Shown: one piece after another, positions 1 through 10,684 of the stretch
Layout: every line of letters starts with the position of its first letter
How positions within the stretch are numbered: position 1 is the stretch's first letter
Assembly: GCF_004193775.1 (NCBI RefSeq)
Contig: NC_041005.1
Span: 18,757,865 to 18,821,864, forward strand
From: Glycine soja
Taxonomy: Eukaryota; Streptophyta; Magnoliopsida; Fabales; Fabaceae
Direction: 5' to 3'
Length of the DNA stretch: 64,000 bases
The notes under the pieces: model-generated
What the model saw: only the letters and a program-made list of their open reading frames with translations
What the model was told of the DNA's origin: nothing
The model's database searches: none
Translations under genes and position numbers: made by a program

Positions 1-365
1 ATATATATATATTAAAAACTAAAAAAATAATTTGACAATCAAGGAAGGTGTGGTAATGCATTATTTTCTTTAGTGCTTTTAATAAAATAGTAATAATTTA
101 ATAAGTTAGGGGATAAATCCACCTAGCCATCGCAAGAAGCTAAGAACACGTTGTTTCCTTTCCTCCTCTTCTGTTCTTTTATTCTAGGGTTACAAAGTTT
201 CCCTTTCATACTTGTTGGCAGTCACGTGGTCTTGATAGAGCGACATCATGCCACCGCTCCACCACATAGCCTCGCTGCCCCAAGTATGTGTTTTTGCAGA
301 TCCTCGAATAGAGGTATATACTCTGCTTAGCTATATCAATATCATTTGCTAATAATTTTCACTGT
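1..365. other. AT-rich stretch, no gene seen
   Basis: The window opens in an AT dinucleotide run and stays AT-rich. I see no convincing coding region before the HEAT-repeat fragment that follows. The segment at 312-361 is repeated in diverged form at 1399-1442, so it may be an intron or flank shared by a local duplication. Confidence 0.6.
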
Positions 366-690
366 CTTTACGATGCTGCCATCAACCCCAAGCCCGTCGT
401 CAAGTAGGACGTGCTCTGCCTCCTCACCATCGTCTGCGTCGCACACTTCATCACCGCGACGGCCAATCTCACCAAGATCATTGCCCACGTCGTCCGCCGC
501 CTCAATGACACCGACCCCACTGTCCGCAAAGCCTGCCACAACATCGTGGGTGCCCTCATTGTGCAATATTTAAAGTCGTTGTTTGTGACGATGGGGACTG
601 TGGGCTGTTCGTGAAGCCGCTGTTCGAGGTGATGGGGGAGTAGAACAAGGGGGTGCAGGCGATGGTGAGGAAGCGATGGGGGAGAAGAAC
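366..690 (+). pseudogene. TORTIFOLIA1/SPIRAL2-like HEAT-repeat fragment, broken
   Basis: The reading frame from 366 has the pattern of HEAT repeats in plant TORTIFOLIA1/SPIRAL2 microtubule-associated proteins. Two stretches are typical: LTKIIAHVVRRLNDTDPTVR at about 462-521, and LFVKPLFEVMGE followed by NKGVQA at about 606-665. Family members bind cortical microtubules and influence helical growth. The copy is dead: an in-frame TAG lies just before the first repeat, the frame shifts between the two conserved stretches, and another TAG stands where the family has glutamine after MGE. No promoter or upstream exon is visible. It is best read as a small gene fragment left by duplication or transposon capture. 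The family call rests on recalled motif similarity, so a different HEAT-repeat protein is possible. Confidence 0.6.
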
Positions 691-854
691 AAGCTATTGT
701 TTGTGAAGTCGTTAATGTCTTCCCATCTCAATCTGAACTAAATTTGAACCCATGGAACACATTGTTCATGTAACAATGCTCATTTTTTAATGGCATATAC
801 TACAATTGCAGCTATAATGCTATTTTAATGGCATATAATACAATTGCAGCCTAA

Positions 855-859
<5 letters not shown>

Positions 860-906
<47 letters not shown>
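860..906. repeat. (AT)n microsatellite
   Basis: An uninterrupted run of AT dinucleotides about 46 bases long. Confidence 0.95.
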
Positions 907-909
<3 letters not shown>

Positions 910-1930
910 CCACTTGGCATTGATAACATACATTTTGTAAGTTGTAACTCTAGTTTAGCTAATGTGACTTTACTTCAACTTTGATTTTTGACTTCTCTTT
1001 CATTAGCAAGCAAAGGTTTTTGTTGTCCTTTTTTTTTTCTTAATTTGACACAATTAAGAAAGTTTTTAAACTAAAGATCACTGCCCACCATTTAATAAAT
1101 AGAAATGTTATTGGTAATTCATACAATAAGTTATACAATCAAGAGAAAAAAAGAAGAAGAAGCATATGATATAAAGTAAATGATGCAATGAAAAGAGATA
1201 AATATATAAAGTGGCGAATGAGTTTTTTTTTAGGGAAACATAACGGTGAACGAGTTATTTTTATAAGTAACACAACTCTTTGATTAATAGATGTAAAATT
1301 AGTAGATTATTAACTTTTTGTAAGCATGGTAAAGTTAATTTTTTACAAAGTTATATACTCTCAGAAAGATAAGAAACATTTTATGTGATCCCTCATAAAG
1401 GTATATACTCTGCTCAGTTATATGATTTGCTAATAATTTTCAAAAAGTAGGTGCTGGGTAGTTGAGTCTTTTTTCTTTTGATTACTCTATTGAAAATTTA
1501 CTACAATTTTATAAGCTATTACATGTTTAATTTTTTGAAATAACAAAGTACTATAATGAATATTTCAAGTGCATGTCTAGAGTTGTTAATTTAAGTTGCT
1601 TTTGCTGTTCATTTTCTTCCTACTACAACCACATGTCCGTGTTACTTTCACTTCTATTTTTTTTTTAATTATGGATAAGTTCTTTAGAATATGCAAATGA
1701 GACAATTAGAAAATAAAAGTGGTATAGGGAGTGTTAATGATTCATCTCCAATTAGCATTCCCTCTCTATGTCACACTCAAAGTCCATCACAACAAGGGAC
1801 ATAAGCTCTTTCACAACCATAAGGACATGCAACTCCACCACAACAAGGGTAAGGACAACAACCTGAATCTGCATAAGCAGAGGTAAGAAAAAAAAGCTGC
1901 CCCCTTCTAATGTTTGGGAACATTTTATTA
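907..1930. other. AT-rich spacer upstream of hAT remnant
   Basis: This is low-complexity AT-rich DNA with no supported gene. It contains the second copy (1399-1442) of the segment at 312-361. The 5' terminus of the hAT element probably lies here, but I could not identify a terminal inverted repeat. Confidence 0.5.
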
Positions 1931-3930
1931 AGAACGAAGAGGTAGGGCTTATTGTAAGTACTGTAATGCATCATATGCAACAACTAGTTCTATCTATGAA
2001 ACCTCTAACTTGAGAAGAAATGTGTTCCAACAATGTAAGAAAAACCCACACAGGCAAGCTGATAAAAAGCAAAAGACGGTTTTTTTTGGAAGTGATAGTG
2101 AGAGTGATCCTAATAAAGTTAGTATGAAACTTGTTGATTTAATCAAGAGTAGACTCTAATAGCACTTGCAAAGATGATAATTATTGACAAACTTGCCTTT
2201 AAGTTTGTTGAGAATGAAGGGTTTAGGAAGTTCATGGAAGATGCTCAACCTAAATTTAAAATTCCTTCTCATGTCACTATTGCTAGATATTGCATACATG
2301 TGTTTAATGATGAAAAGGAGAAGTTGAAGCATGTGTTGTCTACAAATAAACAAATGATTTCACTTACTACGGATACTTGGACGTCAATTTAAAATATGAA
2401 TTATATGTGTGTGACAGCTCATTACATTGATGAATGGTGGGAGTTGAATAAAGAAAATTTGAAATTTTGTTTGATTTCTGACCACAAGGTGAAACCATAA
2501 GGATAACCCTAGAGAGTTGTTTAAAAGAATGGGGGATTTCAAAAGTTTGTTGTGTAACAGTGGATAATGCAAGTGCTAATAACTTGGCTATTTCATATTT
2601 AGTTAGAGCATTGAGTGTTTGGAATGGGGCATACTTAGTTGAATGGAGAGTTCATGCATATGCGTTGTTCTGCTCATATTTTGAATTTAATTGTTAGTGA
2701 TGAATTGAAAGAAATTGACCTATCCATTAGAAAAATAAGAGCTTCATGTAAGTTTGTGAAGTCTTCTCTACATAGATTTGCAAATTTTAAGAGGTGTGCT
2801 AAAGAAGTAAGTGTATCCATTAAGGTCATGTTAATACTTGATGTCCCAACTAAGTGGAACTCTACTTATTTGATGTTAGATGTTGCTGAGAAATATGAGC
2901 ATGCATTTTATCTCTATGAGTATGTTGAGACTGCATATGTGTTAAATCTCATATCTAGTGAAGGGGATGGATGTCCCAAAGAGATTGATTGGCAACGTGC
3001 TCGTGTTTTTATTAGCTTTTTGAAGACTTTCTATGATGCAACTCTTTCTTTTTATGGGTCATTGCATGTTACTGCTAACACTTTCTTTAATAAGTTGGTT
3101 AGTATCCAAACATCGCTAAATAAGTGGAGGCATAGTGATGACTTAGTGATACAAAGGATGACAACAAATATGCAGTTAGAGTTTAACAAATATTGGGAAA
3201 GTTGTGGAATTAACTACCTTTTTCTTGATCCTTGTTATAAATGTGAGTACATTCAATTTTTTTTAATCGTATACATGGTGTTGAAAAGAGCATGTGCATG
3301 ATGAAAAAATTGAAAGACCTCATTCACAAACTAACTCAACAATTTGTACTAGAGCATCCCATTTCTCATTCTAGTAGCAATTCAGCCAATTCTAGTACAT
3401 TGGCTTCAAACATGGCCTGACAACATAATGATGACAAAGGTGATAAGGGTGATGATTGGGATGATGAATTTAGAATGAAAATGAATAAAAAACAAGGTGA
3501 GGTGTAAAAAAATGAGTTAGATAGGTATTTGGAGGATGATGTTGAAGATGACTACGCTGAGTTTAACATTTTGAATTAACGGAAATTGAAAGCATCCAAA
3601 TATTATATTCTTTCATGTATGGCTAGAGATATATTAGTTATTCTTGTATCACTTGAGTCTGCATTTAGTAAAGGGGGTAGAATTCTATATTCATTATGTA
3701 GTTCCTTGATTCCTACTACTGTTGAAGCTCTCATTTGTGCCCAAAATTGACTTAGATTTGCTAAGCAAAATGTTAATGACTTGCAAGTCGAAATAAATAA
3801 AGTGAAAAAGATTGAATTAGGTGTGTAATTTCTTATTTCATTTTTTATATTTGTATAAAATATCAATTAGTTTTTGTGCTATCAAGGTTATGCTTAAATT
3901 TTTAGAGTTGTTTGATTTGGCTTTAAATAC
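1930..3930 (+). pseudogene. hAT-family transposase (RICESLEEPER/Ac-like), degenerate
   Basis: Domains appear in the expected order. A BED-type zinc finger (CKYC, then SNLRR and a QQCKK tail) lies at about 1953-2040, with N where the first zinc histidine is expected. An N-terminal hAT region runs from 2174 to 2392 and ends TTDTWTSI before a stop. A long central block at 2639-3301 contains RCSAHILNLIV and VPTKWNSTYLML, both typical of plant hAT transposases. The C-terminal hAT dimerisation domain at about 3500-3790 has LESAFSKGGRI and VEALICAQN. The enzyme would cut and paste its own element and leave 8-bp target duplications. Stops at 2390, about 3300, 3418, 3505 and 3750, plus frame changes between blocks, make this copy inactive. 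Introns may explain some of the breaks, but not the in-domain stops. Confidence 0.85.
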
Positions 3931-4530
3931 GGTGGGTATTGGGACTCCAAGTGTTGGAACTACTAATGTTAGAACTTCTTAAGGTATTACTTTTAGGTAC
4001 ATTGATATTTATTTCACCTTTTTTCATATTTATTTTTTCTACTATGTTTATAATATTAATGAATAATATTTTGTTCATTTGTTTCAGTAATTCAGGTTGT
4101 AACAAATGTAGTTGTAGTAAATCTGGTTGCAAGAAATTAGTTTGTAGAAAATAATTGTGTTTTAGACTATTATAGTAAATCTCATTGAAGAATATTTTAT
4201 TTTAATTTGTATTAGTATATTTAAGAATATTATGTTGATGGTGCTAAATGAATCAATTTTACTACTTTCAGATATTTGATAGTATTGTGTTAATTGTATT
4301 GGATATTTGGAAGAATCATGATATGAAGTAGTAGTTCTAAGAAAAAAAAGATCAAATTTAAATGGATAATTTGTTGGCTCGAGTTGAACCAAACCTTTCA
4401 TGAATAGGGTGGGTTGGTTTGGGTTAAAAAAATTATAAAAACCGAATCAAATCAAACCAATCAAATTTGATTGAGTTGGATCCTAAATTTGATCAAAACC
4501 GATTCAAACCGGCCAAGAGCGCCCCTAGAA
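3931..4530 (+). mobile_element. 3' part of the hAT element with candidate terminus
   Basis: AT-rich sequence follows the transposase. At 4440-4530 it turns into alternating AAACC/GGTTT-type purine and pyrimidine sequence ending AACCGGCCAAGAGCGCCCCTAG. Read from the other strand this begins CTAGGGGCGCTC, which resembles the CAGGGGCG-type ends of plant hAT elements. I did not find a matching 5' terminus or an 8-bp duplication, so the boundary is tentative. Confidence 0.4.
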
Positions 4531-5018
4531 ATTAATTTTGATACAATTTTTAGAATGGTTATTATTTTCAAAATTAATAAACTCGATATACAATATTTTA
4601 TGAAAAATGACCGTATAAACAAAATTACATCCCCACTACATATACTTCATATACTTTTTTCTCCTTATTGAAATCATTTTTTATTAGTTAGAAATTGACT
4701 CCTGATATTCAAATTCATATATTCTAAGTTGGGATGAATTGGGGGTAGAAATAAGAAAAATAGGAAGAAAAGATAAGAGGTGGAGAAGGAAATGATAAAT
4801 GTTATAAGAGATATGATAGGAGAAAAAATAGAAAAAATATGAAAGAAAAGTGAAATAAAAAGGAGAAATGAATAGATGATAATTGATAAGCCTTTTTCTT
4901 TAGAAAATGTTCAAATCGTCAAACTACTAGTTGTCTTCTTCGTTGTTTTCTCATATTCTTTACCTTTTATTTCCTGAAACACTGTTATGCGTCAGTCACA
5001 TTGTCATAGATAGTGATG
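4531..5018. other. AT-rich spacer, no gene seen
   Basis: The stretch is purine-rich and AT-rich (about 4735-4900 is mostly A and G) and shows no supported coding region. It ends at the TTGTC target site of the LTR retrotransposon. Confidence 0.6.
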
Positions 5019-5435
5019 TTGTCTGTCATACCCTAATTTCGTCCGGGGACCTGTGCTTGGTGGCATGCAACTTGTGTTTGGTTATTTTGAGGTGCTTGGC
5101 ACCCATCATTAGGCAATTTGTGAAATTCCGTGACGTGCCGGAAATCAAAAGAAAATATTGATGCACAGTCCGTAAGGTTCCGTGACACACCGGAAATCAA
5201 AAGGAAGCATCGTTGCACAATTAGTGAGGTTCCGTAACATTCTGTAAGTCAAAAAAGGGATGATTATGTAATCCGCAAGATTCCGTAACATTACGGAAAG
5301 AAAACAAGTATCGTTACGAAATTCGTAAGTTTCCGTAACTTTACGAAAAAAGAATCACCAAAAAAAGGCAGGGGGTGTATTTAGTAAAAATGGGGGTGCA
5401 AATAGCAACCAGGCCCACTTGGGCGCTCCAGAAGA

Positions 5436-5526
5436 TTCCTCCAGAAGGCTGTTCCTTCTGGAGGAAGCAACCTTGCTCGCCTGGGCGAGCTGGGTGGCAA
5501 GCTTCTCCCCCATTTTCTTATAAATA
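5436..5526 (+). promoter_or_regulatory. LTR core promoter: TATA box and two upstream hairpins
   Basis: TATAAATA lies at 5519-5526. Upstream are two perfect inverted repeats. TTCCTCCAGAAGG at 5436-5448 pairs with 5454-5466 (13-bp stem, 5-base loop). GCTCGCCTGGGCGAGC lies at 5475-5490. Both are kept in the other LTRs, and in element B the second palindrome is doubled. I infer transcription start shortly downstream, in R. The TATA box is equivalent to 20784-20791, 37762-37769 and 53165-53172. Confidence 0.75.
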
Positions 5527-6212
5527 GGGGGAGAAGTGAAGAGAAATTTCGTTCAGCCCTCCTGGTAATTCAGAATCACTTAAAATTAGTGAAAAAAATT
5601 GGTTTCATGAAGAAAATCCAAGCCGAGGCGCTTCCGTAACGTTTCTGTAACGTTTCCGTGGGTGATTTCGCGAAGGTTTTCGACCGTTCTTCGACGTTCT
5701 TCATTCGTTCTTCATCGTTCTTCGGTCTTCAACCGGTAAGTTCCCTAAATCAAACTTTTCAATTCATTCTATGTACCCTTAGTGGTCCTCATTTGCTTTT
5801 ACGTGCTTTCATTTACATTTCATTTACTTTCTGTACCCCCTTTTGACGTGCTTAAGTCATTTATTTAAGTCATTTCTCGCTTAACCTAAAAATAAAATAA
5901 ATATCCACCGATCGTTTGAATTGTATCATCCGTTAACTTTGGTTGAAATAAATTCCGACCGATCGGTCGTGCTGCAACCACGTTGGAAATAAAAAAAAAG
6001 AGGTAAATAATAATATAATAAAAAAAAATACCTTTTAGTAAAATAAAGCGAAAAATCAATCGGACGTTTTCTCTTTGGGATTTCTCATTCTTAATTGAAT
6101 TGACTAAATAACTAAAGTGAAACTAAGGCTAAAATCGACTCGCCTAGTCAAGCTCGTCCACAAAAATAGGATTTTGAAAGTTTATCATTTCTGTTTCTTA
6201 CTAAGTAAAATG

Positions 6213-6510
6213 GATCATTTTCAAGGTCCAACGCCTTAAAATGATCACCTTTAAGTAAAAAAGAATCACTTGATTCACGCATAAAGCAAGAACTACGTAG
6301 GTCTGATTTCCTCATCGCAATTGAGGATACGTAGGAGCAAAAGCCCCGCTTTTGTCGACCACCCCAAGAGATCGTTAATGGTCCAATGCCTTAACGTTTC
6401 TCTCCTTTCAAAAACAAGAGATCGTTAATGGTCCAATGCCTTAACGTTTCTCTCCTTTCAAAATCAAAAGACCGTTTAATGGTCCAACACCTTAAATGAC
6501 CTTTTGTTCA
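6213..6510 (+). repeat. Series of hairpins with shared GGTCCAA loop in the LTR
   Basis: Four consecutive hairpins share the apex GGTCCAAYRCC but have different stems. One, at 6213-6246, has a 13-bp stem starting GATCATTTT. Two near-identical copies at about 6367-6462 start GAGATCGTTAA. One at about 6466-6505 starts AAAAGACCGTTTAA. In each case the 3' arm is complementary to its own 5' arm. The series recurs in all four LTRs, with an extra copy in element B. Confidence 0.85.
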
Positions 6511-6961
6511 ATAAAAACATATTTTGCAAAAAAAGACAAAAACAACTTAACCAAACACTTTGTTCCAAAAGAACTACGTAGGTCTGATTTTCTCATCCCA
6601 ATTGAGGAATACGTAGGAGCAAAGGGAAACACCCTTGTCGACCACAAAAAGAGAAAAAATATAAAAAGGGTATAAAGGATATAAGGACATAAAAGGGAAC
6701 GTAAAAATCAAAGTCATGTTTGCACATTCGATTAAAGGCTGTCGTCCCTTGTGACGGACGTGTGGGGTGCTAATACCTTCCCCGCGCGTAAATACAACTC
6801 CCGAGCCTTTCACTTAAAAGTTCATAGATCGCGTCTTTTCCGGTTTTTCCGACGTTTTCCTCAAATAAACGTTGGTGGTGACTCCGCGCGTATTCCTTTC
6901 GTGGAACACGCATCCCGCGAGTCACGCGTCGCCCTCCCGCCGAAGGGTAGGTTGCGACAGT

Positions 6962-6980
6962 TGGCGACTCCACTGGGGAC
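6962..6980 (+). promoter_or_regulatory. Primer-binding site of element A
   Basis: TGGCGACTCCACTGGGGAC begins two bases after the LTR, and its TGG matches the CCA end of a tRNA. Ogre elements are reported to use tRNA-Arg. I infer that here from family, not by aligning to a tRNA. The same site occurs at 39245-39263. Confidence 0.85.
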
Positions 6981-7823
6981 TGTTTTTAGAGAGTTAGGCC
7001 ATTTAATCTTGTGCAATGTTTTACCATGACTTACTCCTTTGTTGGCTTTCCTTCATTATGTTCTTGTATATATAACTCTTTGATGCTTTTAGTGCATTTT
7101 TTGTATGCTTGAGGTAAATATTTATTCATTTGATGCACACAAACACTAACACTATTTGCACACACGGTGAGTTGAAAAAGGGCCCTATACCCGGGTTCGT
7201 GGGAACATAAGGAGTGGAGGTGAATCCGTGATCATGCTAGGTCTCCAACTTGCTTGATTACAGTGAACCCTCATCTAGAGTTTTTCTCTTTGAAAACATA
7301 TTGTTGCTAGTAGTCCCTACTGCTGCAGTATGTTCTTCGAAGGGGATGATACCTCTAGAAACCATCAAGAGAGATATGACTACCTTGGGGGTTATTACTA
7401 AAAGCCTAGTTAGCTCTCTCCCTTATAGGTCCCTTAAATAGGGGCACGGAGCAAACACGCTGCGTGCCATTTTTCACACTGCCATGCATAAGTGTCATAT
7501 ATCCTTTTGCTTATATTCAGTGAGTATTGTCATACTATGTACATTCCCGTGTTGCGCCTTTCGCATATGCATCGCACATGGGTTCTGTCTTGATCCCCTC
7601 TGTAAACAAACCAACGAAGGGTCCGTGTCACCGTTTTAAATACATACGTTGGGGCACTTTGCTACCCCTAGACGTTGTATCTAAGAAGGAGACAGTTTCT
7701 CGTGCTCCCGTATTCGTAAATTGCATCTGTGTCATATGCATTTCTTCATGCATTCATCCATTCCACCCATGATAGATGTCGGAGTTTTGATTCGCACTAG
7801 ATTTTATTTCACTTTAGTAAAAC
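6981..7823 (+). other. Leader between PBS and ORF1, no gene supported
   Basis: This untranslated leader is closely matched in element B (39264-40117). A short open frame at 7250-7441 also exists in B but has no recognisable domain. I read the stretch as leader RNA, possibly with packaging signals. Confidence 0.6.
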
Positions 7824-9693
7824 ATGGGATCAAGTCAAAAGCCTTCGCTTAAAAAGAGGTTCTATCAAGTCAAAATCAAGAGCTTAGAGGTCACTAGTTT
7901 ACGAGAGTTGGGGCAATTAATGGGTCAACTTCAACGACAAGCCTTCTGCAAAGCCTATGGTAAGATTTGGGACCTAGCTAGGGTAGAAGTCTCCATGGAA
8001 CCGATTGCATCCCTTGCCCAGTATTATGATCAGCCGATGAGGTGCTTCACCTTTGGGAACTTCCAGCTATCACCCATGGTAGAAGAATTTGAAGAGGTCC
8101 TAGGGTGTCCTCTAGGGGGGAGGAAACCATACCTCTTCACAAGGTTCTATCCCTCATTAGCTAGAATTTCTAAGATAGTCCAAATCTTGGCGCAGGAGTT
8201 AGACCACAGGAAGCAAGTCGAAAATGGGGTGGTTGGAATACCGAGAAAATATTTGGAGGCAAAAGCAAGAATCTTGGCAGGTAAAGGCGAGTGGGCCCCG
8301 TTCATAGATATTCTCGCACTGTTGATTTTCGGAGGAGTCCTCTTTCCGAATGTGGATGGGTTGGTGGACCTGGCAGCGATCAACGTTTTTCTCACCTATC
8401 ATAACCACAAGGAAAGCCCGGTTGTCGCTATGCTAGCCGACCTATATGACACCTTCGACCGAAGATGTGAAGAGAGCAAGGCAAGGATTGTTTGTTGTAC
8501 TCCAGCTCTTTATGTATGGTTAGTTTCACACCTTTTTCGCCAAGAGGTGAGGCATGCTTGCCCGCTAGAAAGTCACCGTTCATACACAGAGAAAGGAGGG
8601 GCAAATTGGGACCAACTCTTAGCAAGCAAAGAAGGAGCATCTGTCAACTGGTTCCCTCGATGGAAGGAAGGAAGAACCGGAGTTCTTATTTCATGCGGAG
8701 GATTTCCAAATGTTCCCTTGATGGTGACGAGGGGTTGCATCAGCTACAATCCCATTCTTGCAATAAGACAACTTGGCTACCCTATGAGAGGGGCGCCACT
8801 AGAGGATGGGCTCGCGCCTGTCATTTCATGAGGCTTCAATAAGACCAACGTGGAGACACTTCAGAAGGTCCGCAAGGCATGGGGGGGTGGTACAAAAGAA
8901 AGACAAAGAGCTCAGAGGCAGTGGGCCCATTGGTGGCTACCGTGAGTGGTTGAAAGCCCACGTGCAAGGTTTGGATTGGCTCCCAAGTTTGAGAACCGCT
9001 AAAAGGGAGGAAGATGAGGCACTGGAGGAAGACGAAGAGGTGCAGGCCCTTAGGACGGAACTCAAGCAAGCTCAAACAATCAAAGAAAGGTTCCAATCAG
9101 CAGCTCTTAAAATCCGAAAGGAGAATGCCGAACTGAGAGATATAAATATAGCTACCACCAAGGCTTTGGAACAAGAGACCAAGAGGGCTCGTAGGGAAGA
9201 GCACGGCCGGAACAAGTTCCAAGGGGCTCTGTGGGGTTGTAACAACGAGCTTAAACTCCGGAGGGAGGAAAGGGACCAATCGCGAGTAGACAGTTTGATC
9301 TTGAAAGATGAATTGAAGGCTTGCTCGAGGTCCAAAAGAAGTTTGTCTCAGCAGTTATGTGAGACAGAGACCAACATGTTAGCTGTCATCACCAAGTACC
9401 AAGAGGAACTAAGTCTAGCCACGGCCCACGAGCATAGAGTGGCGGACGAGTATGCCCAAGTGTACGCGGAAAAGGAGGCTAGAGGAAGGGTGATCGACTC
9501 GTTACATCAAGAGGCAACAATGTGGATGGACCGATTTGCTCTTACTTTGAACGGAAACCAAGAACTTTCCCGATTGCTAGCCAAGGACAAAGCAGTGGTG
9601 GACACCTACTCCGCCCCCGAGGAGATCCACGGACTTCTCAGCTATTGTCAGCATATGATAGACTTAAGGGACCATATGATTAGAAAACGCTAG
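7824..9693 (+). pseudogene. Ogre-type ORF1 of element A (extra ORF upstream of gag)
   Basis: The product begins MGSSQKPSLKKRFYQVKIKS and runs as a globular N-terminal half of about 335 residues with plant-mobile-domain-like spacing. A strongly charged, Lys/Glu-rich, coiled-coil-like C-terminal half follows (about 8990-9690). An extra ORF between the 5' LTR and gag is a hallmark of Ogre elements, and its function is unknown. Two breaks separate the halves. A TGA at about 8829 stands where element B keeps an arginine codon, which fits a CGA-to-TGA change. A frame change follows at a run of seven G residues near 8880. The start is the first ATG of the conserved block, but in element B it reads ATGAGA rather than ATGGGA. 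The homologue in B is far more broken. Confidence 0.8.
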
Positions 9694-10684
9694 GAAGTTT
9701 GTATTGTCGCTCAAATCTTGACTAGTTATAACTTTCTGAATAAAATGAGTGTATCCCGCGTTTTTTTACTCCAAAGATCAGTGCGAATCAAATCACTCCC
9801 GCATTTTATCTCTAGCACGCATGCATATCATGCATGACATAAGCATCTCTTCATGGCATCATAATGAACATATTGTTCCTGCATTTGTCCGTTATCATAT
9901 TCCAGCATCACATTTTGCATGAGTCATTGCATCATCATGCATATGCGTTCAACATACTTTTTGTTCTACAAACTGCATACCTTTTGTTTTCATGTTTGCT
10001 CGTGCGTGATCCATGCATTTTCCTCTACAAAACAAAAACAAAAAAGGAAGCATGAAAATTCATGATGCATTCTTGGTTGCATATATTCGGTACCATGAGC
10101 CAACCATGTTGGGATCATAAACCCATTTCTAAAAAAAAAAAAACACAACAACAAAACAAAATAATTGAACATGGTACCTAATGCATGGTTAACTAAGAAA
10201 GGATGTTTCTTCGGGCATCTCAATTTCATAATTACATTTTCCATGCATAGCTTAAAGTATGCCCGAGTCATTCATCCCTATGAGATGTTGTTGAAGTATT
10301 GGCGATCAGAATTGCCATTCCTTGGATTATAGGGTTGAACCAAGCTCATGCTTTTACAAAAAGGTTCATCAAGTCAAGTTGAAATATGGAAGTAACCGTC
10401 TTGCAAAATTGGGGCAAAAGATGAATCGAGTCACATCACTGCTTCGTCTACTGCCAAACATATTTAGGATTGTTGATGTCCTTGTTACTTCCAGTTTGAC
10501 CTTGACAAAGATGTCATGGACCATGTTGAAAATCTAAATTGATTCAACCTCATATCCTGCGTAAAAATTCGCAATACTTCAACTGTACATCATTCGCATA
10601 CATCTATGTTTTTCATTGGTTGCATTGCTCATTGCATTCTTTCCTTGAAAAATAAAATAAAATAAAATAAAATGAACTTAATCA
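9694..10684 (+). other. Spacer between ORF1 and gag
   Basis: AT-rich sequence without a supported ORF. It contains a poly-A stretch near 10131 and repeated AAAATAAA units near 10650. A short frame at 10322-10537 is also present in element B (42748-42963). It begins like the ORF1 lysine-rich start and may be a decayed duplicate, but I do not call it a gene. Confidence 0.55.

Larger units (their letters stand above)
5024..6959 (+). repeat. 5' LTR of element A
   Basis: The LTR starts TGTCATACCC and ends GGTTGCGACA, giving the canonical TG...CA ends. It contains the promoter, several perfect hairpins and the GGTCCAA hairpin series. Homologous LTRs lie at 20288, 37246 and 52649. Confidence 0.95.

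Noticed and set aside
7250..7441. Small leader frame present in both elements (63 residues)
   Set aside because: It is conserved only because the whole leader is conserved, and no domain is seen. I left it as possible upstream ORF sequence without a gene call.
10131..10143. Poly-A run as a retrogene tail
   Set aside because: The run lies in the middle of element A, recurs in shorter form in element B, and no target duplication surrounds it.
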